Shown here in pieces: positions 1 to 6,173 of a stretch of DNA of 6,759 nucleotides. A program made the position numbers and the translations under genes. The notes beneath the pieces are model-generated. The model made no database searches, had not been told where the DNA came from, and saw nothing but the letters and a program-made list of their open reading frames with translations. The stretch is from Bacteroidales bacterium (GTDB lineage: Bacteria > Bacteroidota > Bacteroidia > Bacteroidales > GCA-2748055): NCBI GenBank assembly GCA_023135025.1, contig JAGLTY010000121.1, positions 1 to 6,759 of the forward strand. Reading direction: 5' to 3'. Position 1 is the first letter of the stretch. Each line of letters starts with the position of its first letter.

Positions 1-272
1 CGGGCAAACAGGTTGGCCAGAGCGGTCACAAAGATGGTTAACGGGATCAGGAATTCGATCAGATCGCCATCCACCCTGACCAGGTCCAGTGTGGCCAGTG
101 CAAGGGTGAGTGAGTGACCAATGGTAAAAGCAGTCACCAGCACCAACACCCTTTTCCACTCCTTCAGACTGTATACTACGCAGAGGGTGAGAATAAAGAG
201 AATATGGTCATACCCTTTAAAGTCAACTATATGTTGCAATCCAAGCTTGAAATAAAGTTCAAATAGAGACAT
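1..272 (-). CDS. HupE/UreJ family membrane protein, N-terminal part (runs off left edge)
   Basis: Ninety complete codons are visible before the gene leaves the window. They begin at an ATG (complement of 270-272) and stay open to base 1. The product is hydrophobic and matches the HupE/UreJ_2 pattern. An N-terminal GLQHIVDFKGYDHILF stretch (residues 11-26, with H14, D22 and H23) is followed by a membrane segment, then FTIGHSLTL (49-57, with H53), and an IP..IFVTALANLF segment (76-89). The conserved His/Asp residues at membrane boundaries are the likely metal ligands of this family, which is linked to nickel or cobalt permease-like roles in hydrogenase and urease systems. In Bacteroidota such proteins are often found without either enzyme, so the substrate is uncertain. 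It diverges from a DUF6702 gene 40 bases away. The start fits the family because the first conserved Gly-x-x-His comes about ten residues in. Family assignment is firm, function is not. Confidence 0.85.
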   Translation of the reverse strand, partial: MSLFELYFKLGLQHIVDFKGYDHILFILTLCVVYSLKEWKRVLVLVTAFTIGHSLTLALATLDLVRVDGDLIEFLIPLTIFVTALANLFA

Positions 273-312
273 AGAGTGCTAAGAGTTTAGAAGTTTATTT
301 AATTTTGCAGTT
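273..312. promoter_or_regulatory. Divergent intergenic region with a candidate Bacteroidota -7 box
   Basis: This 40-base AT-rich gap lies between the divergent HupE/UreJ and DUF6702 start codons and must hold or overlap at least one promoter. On the plus strand, TAATTTTG at 300-307 matches the Bacteroidota -7 consensus TAnnTTTG exactly. No convincing TTG -33 element lies about 20 bases upstream. If the box is used, transcription would begin within a few bases of the ATG at 313, giving an almost leaderless mRNA. No comparable box was found on the minus strand. No ribosome-binding sequence is seen for either gene. Confidence 0.25.
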
Positions 313-804
313 ATGAGACTGATCGCTTTACTCACATTGGCCATGCTCCTTCCGGTGCAATCCCCGGCCCATCCGCTTCATCTTTCCATCACGAATATAA
401 CATATGAAAATGGAAAGCTGAATATCCAGATGAAATCATTCAGAGACGATTGGGAAATAGGCTATTTTCATTACCACAGCAAACCGATCGATTTCACTGA
501 CCCCGGTAAGCGGGAGATTCCATGGTTCAGAGAATACCTGAACAACAGATTCAGGATTGCCACCGGAAAAGAGATGCCGGGACTTACCCTTGAGATTGAC
601 ACGGTGTTCCTGAAGGATGATGCCATGACCATCGAGATGCATGCAACAGTCCCGTCGAGTCCAAATTCTTTGTACATTTACAACACTTTACTTATAGATA
701 TTTTTCCCGACCAGACCAATCTTGTGATTTTTGTTTATAAAAAAAAGGAGACTGGTATAAAATTTGATATGAAAAAGCATGATGCAGAAGTGATACTGAG
801 GTGA
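313..804 (+). CDS. DUF6702 family exported protein
   Basis: This 163-residue protein has a clear signal peptide: a short basic start, hydrophobic residues 3-15, and a S-P-A cleavage site at 17-19. The mature chain would begin H20-P-L-H23-L-S. The body matches the Bacteroidota DUF6702 family: an N-terminal HPLHLSITNI strand, a F-R-D-D-W element (43-47), a WFREYLNNRF segment (71-80) and a C-terminal NTLLIDIFPDQTNLV block (124-138), followed by a lysine-rich strand. Length is typical of the family. No biochemical function is established. It is divergent from a HupE/UreJ gene, a neighbour I recall for this family in Bacteroidota, so envelope metal handling is a reasonable inference only. It is the first gene of a four-gene plus-strand cluster, and its stop codon lies inside the next gene's ribosome-binding site. 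The ATG at 313 is chosen because it gives a complete signal peptide. Confidence 0.8.
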   Translation: MRLIALLTLAMLLPVQSPAHPLHLSITNITYENGKLNIQMKSFRDDWEIGYFHYHSKPIDFTDPGKREIPWFREYLNNRFRIATGKEMPGLTLEIDTVFLKDDAMTIEMHATVPSSPNSLYIYNTLLIDIFPDQTNLVIFVYKKKETGIKFDMKKHDAEVILR

Positions 805-806
805 TC
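798..806 (+). promoter_or_regulatory. Strong Shine-Dalgarno site overlapping the DUF6702 stop codon
   Basis: GAGGTGATC at 798-806 matches nine consecutive bases of the full Shine-Dalgarno complement to the 16S rRNA 3' end. Its GAGG core ends seven bases before the ATG at 809, which is good spacing. The TGA stop of the upstream gene (802-804) is part of the match. This supports the start chosen for the T9SS gene and suggests translational coupling. Such extended matches are uncommon in Bacteroidota, and the other visible starts in this window have none. Confidence 0.5.
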
Positions 807-808
807 GG

Positions 809-3427
809 ATGAGAAGATTGTGGTTTCCCATATTATTCCTGGTTTGCATGGCTCTACCACTCCATGCAACCCATAACAGGGCGGGCGAGATTACCCTGAC
901 CCAGCTTGATGAACTTACCTACCAGATCAACATCACCACCTTTACCTATACCCTCAGTCAGGCCGACAGGGATGACCTGGAGGTACAATGGGGCGACAAC
1001 ACTTATTCCTATGCCAGAAGGGTGGAACTGGTTAAACTGCCCCACTACTATCAGAAGAATGTCTATATCACCCAGCACACCTTCCCCGGTCCCGGTGTAT
1101 ATGAAATTGTGGTGCAGGACCCCAACCGGAATGCCGATGTAAAAAACATTCCCAATTCGGTGAATGTGATCTTCTCCATCAAGACCACCATCCTGATCAA
1201 CCCCGACCTGGGAGAAAATTCAACACCCATTTTGCTTAATCCGCCTATCGACAGAGCCGCTTACGGTCAAATTTTCATTCACAACCCGGCTGCATATGAC
1301 CCCGATGGCGACAGCATCTCCTACAAGTTGACCATCTGCACCGAACTGGATGGCAGACCCATTGAAGGCTATACCCTGCCCCCTGCCAGCGACACCCTGT
1401 TCATCAATCCCTATACCGGCGACCTTACCTGGATCACTCCTGCCGATTCGGGCTGGTTCAATATCGCCATTGATGTGGAGGAGTGGCGCCAGGGTGTGAA
1501 GATTGGTAATATTGTGAGGGATATGCAGATCGAGGTCTATAATACAGATAACCATGCACCCGTACAAACAGAGCCCGGAGACTACTGCACTGAAGCCGGA
1601 AGTGTGCTGTCTGTTGACATTGTGGCCACAGATGAGGATAACGACTCCATAAAGCTATTGGCCACCGGTGGCCCATTCGTGGTTGAGACGAGTCCGGCTA
1701 CCTACACAGTCGATGAGAGTTCATCAACCATAGGATACAGCAGGGCCCGGTTCGAGTGGAAAACCGATCCGGCGCATGTAAGGAAACAGTACTACACGGT
1801 TGTTTTTAAAGCAGAGGACAGTCACCCGGAAACACCCCTGGTGGATATCCGCAATATGAAGATCAAGGTACTGGGACCATCGCCCGATGCACCCACACTG
1901 ATCCCCGGTAGTAATTCCATAACCCTCACCTGGCCGGCCGATACATGTCTGCCCGTAACAGGATATCAGATATACAGGAAGGCAGGACCCGCAGGCTATC
2001 TCCCCGACACCTGCACAGGAGGAGTCCCTTCTGAGACAGGGTTTTCATTAATTGGGAATACCGGCAGCAGGCTTGAGACCCTTTACGTGGATGATAACAA
2101 CGGCAGCGGGCTGCCTCAGGGAAATGAGTATTGCTATATGATTGTTTCGGTCTACCCGGACGGTGCCCTGAGCTACCCCTCACCGGAAAATTGCACACCG
2201 CTGGTAGAGGGATCTCCCTCCCTGGTGGAGGTCAGTGTAACAGAACACTCCAACAGTGGAACCATCCGGGTGGCCTGGGTGCGACCGAGAGGACTCGATA
2301 CCATTCCAGCCAACGGACCCTATGAGTATATCATTTATCGCTCCGATGACCTTTTGGGAAACAACATGACGCAGGTGGGTTCTTTTACCACAGCGGACCT
2401 GAACGACACGGTCTGGCTGGATGGTGCAGTGGATACAGAACTCTTCCCCTGGTCCTACAAGGTGGAGCTATACAATGATGAACCGGGAAACAGGTTCAAG
2501 ATCGGAGAGGCAGAATCGGCTTCATCGCTCTATCCCGAACTGAAGGGAGAGGACAACCGGATTGTGATCCAGATGCGTAAAAATGTACCCTGGATCAACT
2601 ATGATTACACCATTTATCGCCTCAATCATGGCAGCGGAACCTATGATTCCATTGGATTTACAACAGATGATCTCTATATCGATGAGGGACTGACCAACGG
2701 TGTGGAGTATTGCTATCGCGTCACCAGTACAGGCTGGAGGCTCCTGGGGGGAACCCTTTATGAAAACAGCAACTTCAGCCATACCGCCTGTACCACCCCG
2801 GTCGATTCCATTCCGCCCTGTCCACCTAAACTTGACGGATTCTCACTGTGCGACAGCGGATATAACCACCTCTCCTGGAAATTTACAGATCTCTCCTGCG
2901 CTGAAGATGTGGTGGGATACAAGCTCTACTACAGTGCAACTTTCGAAGATCCACCCCATATTATTGCTGAATTCGACGATCGTGACGACACACTATATAA
3001 TCATTACCCCGAAAACACACTGTCGGGTTGTTACGTGGTCACAGCCATCGACTCTTTTGATAATGAATCTGAACCCTCGGTAAGGCTCTGCCTGGATGAG
3101 TGTTCCAACTATGTTCTTCCCAATGTCTTTTCACCCAATGGGGATGGGATCAATGATATCTACAGGCCATATAGAACCTCCTATGTGGAACGGGTAGAAA
3201 TGACAATCTTTAATCGATGGGGCATCCAGGTGTTTTATACGGAGGATCCTGATGTGATCTGGGATGGTAAAATAAATAGCACAGATCAACTGGTTGCTCC
3301 GGGGGTCTACTACTATATTTGCTATGTACATGAGTACCGTCTCACCGGTATAGAAGTATATGCGCTTACTGGATTCATCTATGTATTTTCAGGCGACGCT
3401 AATGAGGTATTTATTGAGACCAAATAA
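809..3427 (+). CDS. T9SS type B sorting domain protein with PKD/cadherin-like and Fn3-like modules
   Basis: This large exported protein has 872 residues. A signal peptide (1-20, ending LPLHA) is followed by THNRAGEIT, a start typical of Bacteroidota surface proteins. Residues about 21-130 look like a PKD-type Ig fold (WGDNT at 61-65, HTFPGPGVYEI at 90-100). About 140-245 and 246-355 are cadherin-like, with acidic DPDGDS (164-169) and TDEDNDS (274-280) loops that could bind calcium. Four fibronectin type III-like units follow, at about 358-465, 468-575, 576-665 and 666-762. The last 105 residues are a CHU_C/gliding-motility-type T9SS type B sorting domain: NVFSPNGDGINDIY (772-785), FNRWGIQVF (801-809), WDGK (818-821), PGVYYY (831-836). 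It is therefore expected to cross the outer membrane through the T9SS and act at the surface or outside the cell, probably in adhesion or matrix binding. There is no enzymatic domain. The usual porP/sprF-type partner is not adjacent. The ligand is unknown. Confidence 0.93.
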   Translation: MRRLWFPILFLVCMALPLHATHNRAGEITLTQLDELTYQINITTFTYTLSQADRDDLEVQWGDNTYSYARRVELVKLPHYYQKNVYITQHTFPGPGVYEIVVQDPNRNADVKNIPNSVNVIFSIKTTILINPDLGENSTPILLNPPIDRAAYGQIFIHNPAAYDPDGDSISYKLTICTELDGRPIEGYTLPPASDTLFINPYTGDLTWITPADSGWFNIAIDVEEWRQGVKIGNIVRDMQIEVYNTDNHAPVQTEPGDYCTEAGSVLSVDIVATDEDNDSIKLLATGGPFVVETSPATYTVDESSSTIGYSRARFEWKTDPAHVRKQYYTVVFKAEDSHPETPLVDIRNMKIKVLGPSPDAPTLIPGSNSITLTWPADTCLPVTGYQIYRKAGPAGYLPDTCTGGVPSETGFSLIGNTGSRLETLYVDDNNGSGLPQGNEYCYMIVSVYPDGALSYPSPENCTPLVEGSPSLVEVSVTEHSNSGTIRVAWVRPRGLDTIPANGPYEYIIYRSDDLLGNNMTQVGSFTTADLNDTVWLDGAVDTELFPWSYKVELYNDEPGNRFKIGEAESASSLYPELKGEDNRIVIQMRKNVPWINYDYTIYRLNHGSGTYDSIGFTTDDLYIDEGLTNGVEYCYRVTSTGWRLLGGTLYENSNFSHTACTTPVDSIPPCPPKLDGFSLCDSGYNHLSWKFTDLSCAEDVVGYKLYYSATFEDPPHIIAEFDDRDDTLYNHYPENTLSGCYVVTAIDSFDNESEPSVRLCLDECSNYVLPNVFSPNGDGINDIYRPYRTSYVERVEMTIFNRWGIQVFYTEDPDVIWDGKINSTDQLVAPGVYYYICYVHEYRLTGIEVYALTGFIYVFSGDANEVFIETK

Positions 3428-3434
3428 CCATGTG

Positions 3435-4634
3435 ATGCGAAAACGTTCACTGCAGGCCATGCTGCTCTTTGTAACTGTAATGGGGTTCGGACAAACCGAC
3501 CATTACCTATCCGGTCGAGCATTCATGACCGGCGGATTATACGATTCGGCACTGTTTCACCTGGAGAAGGCGCTTCAGCAAGATCCTGGCAAAACTGAGA
3601 TATACTACCAGCTGGGAATCTCATACTTCACTCTGAAGAATTACCCGGCTGCCAGGGATGCGTTCTATGAAACTGAGAAACGGCGCAAAGGAATGGGAAG
3701 TTTCTACCTGGCGAAAAGCGAAATCAAGCTGAATCATCCTCAGCAGGCTCTGAAGTACCTCCGTATCCATCTCTCCTCCCGCTATAAGAAGAGTGAATCT
3801 GAGATCCTGCTGGATGAGGACATTTCCACACTCGACAGGATGCCAGAATGGCAGCAGCTCTGGAACGAAAAACGATGGTATTCAACCCGGGACAGAAAGT
3901 TCCATGATGCCATGTTTCTAAAGAGCCAGGGCGACTACCTGGAAGCGATCAACCAGCTGAACACTCTTGAGAAGCAGGGATATAAAAAGAGTTTGGTGCT
4001 AAGCGAAAAAGCTGCCATCTACCGGGAGTTGGGGAACATGAAAGCTTCCCGATCGGCTCTGAAATCAGCTGTTAAAAGCGATGTCAGGAACCTGGACGCA
4101 CTTCAGCAGCTTTCCATAGTGCAGGCAGCAGAAGGAGATGCAGAAGAGGCTGTTGAGGGACTGAACAGGGTAATCCGACAGGAACCGGCACGTTTTGAAG
4201 CCTATATTCAACGGGCCGAGGCCCTAAGCCAGGCGGGTGATCTAACTGGTGCCCTGTCCGATATGGAACTCTACCTGACCTATTTTCCGGAAAATGACTC
4301 TGCCCTCTACAGGCAGGGATTGATTCAGTTCCAGCATGGAAAATACCTGGATGCGATCCAATCCTTTAACCGGTCACTGACTCTCAACAGTGGAGAGGCC
4401 GCATACTTTTTTGCCAGGGGAAGAACCTATGCAGCCACCGGAACAACCAGGTATGCAGAGAAGGACATGTCGATGGCACTGGATCTGGATCCGCTGAATG
4501 GTGAGATCTGGTATGAAAAAGGCAAGCTGGCCGACCAGCTGGGAAACGGGAACAGCGCGTGTCATTGCTACCGGAAGGCCTTTCAGTATGGGATTTTTGA
4601 AGCCGGTGAATTGATTAATAAGAGATGTAATTAA
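3435..4634 (+). CDS. Exported tetratricopeptide (TPR) repeat protein
   Basis: This 399-residue protein has a signal peptide (basic MRKR, hydrophobic 8-18, cleavage likely between G19 and Q20, a common Bacteroidota pattern) and then almost entirely helical repeats. TPR-like units lie at about 21-50, 54-87, 153-184, 187-218, 219-252, 253-286, 287-320, 321-354 and 355-388. The clearest examples are GGLYDSALFHLEKALQQDP and HGKYLDAIQSFNRSLTLN. A less regular linker at about 117-152, with tryptophans at 139, 143 and 148, separates the two repeat blocks. The only cysteines are near the C-terminus (376, 378, 398). There is no OmpA, peptidoglycan-binding or lipobox element, so it is probably a soluble periplasmic scaffold. 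The ATG at 3435 is preferred because it starts the signal peptide and follows the upstream stop by seven bases. An in-frame GTG at 3432 is a minor alternative. Co-expression with the T9SS protein is likely; the binding partner is unknown. Confidence 0.85.
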   Translation: MRKRSLQAMLLFVTVMGFGQTDHYLSGRAFMTGGLYDSALFHLEKALQQDPGKTEIYYQLGISYFTLKNYPAARDAFYETEKRRKGMGSFYLAKSEIKLNHPQQALKYLRIHLSSRYKKSESEILLDEDISTLDRMPEWQQLWNEKRWYSTRDRKFHDAMFLKSQGDYLEAINQLNTLEKQGYKKSLVLSEKAAIYRELGNMKASRSALKSAVKSDVRNLDALQQLSIVQAAEGDAEEAVEGLNRVIRQEPARFEAYIQRAEALSQAGDLTGALSDMELYLTYFPENDSALYRQGLIQFQHGKYLDAIQSFNRSLTLNSGEAAYFFARGRTYAATGTTRYAEKDMSMALDLDPLNGEIWYEKGKLADQLGNGNSACHCYRKAFQYGIFEAGELINKRCN

Positions 4635-5156
4635 ATGGACTCCCAGAATAGCAATAACAGGCTCAAGCAACAGATACAGTTATTGCGTTCCAGCAACCGC
4701 GCAGCTATTCTGGACACCCTCAAGGAGTTGCGTTCTGAAGGGGATGTATCTGTTCTGCCCGATCTGTTTAACCTGATGCTTCTTCAGGAAGATCAGGAGA
4801 TCCTGGATGAGATTGCAGCACTTCTGAACGATCTCAAGGATAAGGAGGCTGCAGAGATTCTTGCAGAAGCTATTGCCAATCCGGAATATCAAGAGATCCA
4901 GACATCCCTTGTGGCTGCCTGCTGGCAAAACGGACTCTCCTATGGCAAACATATCGCCACTTTTGCAGAGGTCGCCGTTTCGGGGGATTACAGTGCAGCC
5001 ATCGAAGCCTTTACGGTTATTGAAGAGACAGTAGGTGAACTGGAACAGGAGGAGAGGGTGCAGCTGGTTCGCTCCCTGAAATCAAAACTGACGGAGGTGG
5101 AAGAGCAGAAAAAACCGCTCTTCGTGGAACTGGTAAAGGTCATCGAATCCTACTAA
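4635..5156 (+). CDS. Small cytoplasmic HEAT-like helical repeat protein
   Basis: The ATG directly follows the TAA of the TPR gene with no gap, so translation is probably coupled. The 173-residue product has no signal peptide or membrane segment. It is rich in Glu, Leu, Ala and Gln. Helix pairs repeat with a spacing of about 30-40 residues: about 9-32, 38-66 (VLPDLFNLMLL then EILDEIAALLNDL), 70-97, 104-132 and 138-170. Short turns separate them, in the style of HEAT or armadillo repeats. No catalytic motif is visible. I do not recognise a named family with confidence. It is the only member of the plus-strand cluster without an export signal, so it may be a regulator, chaperone or unrelated passenger. 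It ends 28 bases before the convergent DHOD-like gene. Confidence 0.75.
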   Translation: MDSQNSNNRLKQQIQLLRSSNRAAILDTLKELRSEGDVSVLPDLFNLMLLQEDQEILDEIAALLNDLKDKEAAEILAEAIANPEYQEIQTSLVAACWQNGLSYGKHIATFAEVAVSGDYSAAIEAFTVIEETVGELEQEERVQLVRSLKSKLTEVEEQKKPLFVELVKVIESY

Positions 5157-5162
5157 GCAACA

Positions 5163-5183
5163 GGCACTGAGTACTGGGCACTA
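5163..5183. repeat. Short degenerate heptamer tandem repeat in convergent gap
   Basis: Three adjacent seven-base units, GGCACTG, AGTACTG and GGCACTA, share the pattern RGYACTR. They occupy most of the 28-base gap between the HEAT-like and DHOD-like genes. Seen at double length, 5163-5176 and 5177-5190 are 14-base copies that agree at 11 positions. The array is short enough that chance cannot be excluded. Confidence 0.4.
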
Positions 5184-5191
5184 ACTAGTGC
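5178..5191. terminator. Candidate bidirectional stem-loop between convergent genes
   Basis: GCACTAACTAGTGC is an inverted repeat (GCACTA / TAGTGC around AC; realistically a stem of four or five pairs with a small loop). It sits where transcripts of the two convergent gene clusters should end. It overlaps the stop codon of the DHOD-like gene (5185-5187). No T-run follows on either strand and the stem is short, so it is a weak terminator candidate at best. Confidence 0.2.
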
Positions 5192-6162
5192 ATGGATGAG
5201 AAGTGTTTCATAAACTGTGCCCGCTCGTACACCGATGGATCATCCAGGCTGCCATAGTTCATCCTGCCCCTGAAATCGCCAGGAGATTCATACTGGTTCT
5301 TCTCCATCCATTTCTTCATTTCCTGGATCATATCCTTGATATAATCCAGGCCATTCCGGTATAGAACCGAGCAGACCTGCACAGCTGTAGCTCCGGCCAG
5401 GATCTGCTTCACCACTGCCATTCCACTGTGCACCCCGGTTGAGGCAGCCAGGTCCATCTGATCCACCTGTGAAGATACAATCCCTATCCAGCGAAGTGAA
5501 GTGCGTAGCTCTGCCGGAGTACTCAGGACCTCTGCCGAGCCAAATGACATCTCGTCTGTATTGATATCGGGAGCATAGAAACGGTTGAAGAGAACCACTG
5601 CTGCTGCTCCCCGCATATAGATCTGGTTCACCATCCAGGTAATGTTGGAAAAACCGTTCCCCAGCTTCACGATCACTGGAAGAGAAGTTCGTTTTTTCAC
5701 TTCGGAAACCAGGTGGAGATAACCCTTCTCATACTCCCTGGGATCCTTATCCTTATCGATGGGTAGAAAATAGATATTCAACTCCAGCGCATCGGCCCCG
5801 GCTTCTTCAATTCTCCCTGCAAAATCGATCCATTCCGAAGCACTTACACAGTTAATGCTGGCGATAACAGGAATATCCACCGCCTCCTTTGCCGATCTGA
5901 TCAACGAGAGATACTGCTCCAGTGAGTTCTCACGGGCATAGGTCCTGATATAGTCACCTGCTTCAGGATAATCGCTTCCGGTCGACATGTTTCCTATCTC
6001 ATAGTTGATCTGTTCCTCAAATAGAGATTTCATCACCACTGCTCCTGCACCGGCAGCAGTCACTTTTTTTATCCGGTCTACCGTACCGGTCAGACCGCTG
6101 CTGCTGACAATAATCGGGCTCTTCATTGAGAGACCTGCAAAGGTTGTAGATAGATCTATCAT
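5185..6162 (-). CDS. Dihydroorotate dehydrogenase-like FMN protein (non-canonical active site)
   Basis: This 325-residue TIM-barrel flavoprotein resembles class 1 dihydroorotate dehydrogenases. It opens with DLSTTFAGLSMKSPIIVSS and has SGLTG (22-26), a KSLFEEQI block (45-52, with the FMN/substrate lysine K45), SINC (102-105, N104), VKLGNGF (165-171, K166), LFNRF (191-195), and a C-terminal phosphate-binding region TGVHSGM...AGATAVQVCS (242-265). The position of the usual N-x-S-C-P-N substrate loop reads NIYFLP (129-134). The first Asn is kept, but the catalytic Cys/Ser and the second Asn are gone. This fits the 'DHOD-like protein' family rather than PyrD, so dihydroorotate is probably not the substrate. 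The ATG at 6162 is chosen because the barrel starts there. An open extension upstream to 6267 overlaps yggS. The gene lies 11 bases downstream of yggS, so the two are probably co-transcribed. The true reaction is unknown. Confidence 0.88.
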   Translation of the reverse strand: MIDLSTTFAGLSMKSPIIVSSSGLTGTVDRIKKVTAAGAGAVVMKSLFEEQINYEIGNMSTGSDYPEAGDYIRTYARENSLEQYLSLIRSAKEAVDIPVIASINCVSASEWIDFAGRIEEAGADALELNIYFLPIDKDKDPREYEKGYLHLVSEVKKRTSLPVIVKLGNGFSNITWMVNQIYMRGAAAVVLFNRFYAPDINTDEMSFGSAEVLSTPAELRTSLRWIGIVSSQVDQMDLAASTGVHSGMAVVKQILAGATAVQVCSVLYRNGLDYIKDMIQEMKKWMEKNQYESPGDFRGRMNYGSLDDPSVYERAQFMKHFSSMH

Positions 6163-6173
6163 ATGGTTCTGTT

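Noticed and set aside
234..260. TTG (234-236) and TAAAGTTC (253-260) as an upstream promoter for the plus-strand cluster
   Set aside because: The -7 box has two mismatches, the spacing is short (16 bases), and it lies in HupE/UreJ coding sequence.
1220..1567. Antisense open frame of 115 codons within the T9SS gene
   Set aside because: It lies wholly opposite a well-supported coding region, has no recognisable domain or start signal, and is one of several such shadows in this gene.
3360..3434. Longer N-terminus for the TPR gene, starting inside the T9SS gene
   Set aside because: It would place 25 non-hydrophobic residues before a clear signal peptide and overlap the T9SS sorting domain by 68 bases. 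The ATG at 3435 fits better.
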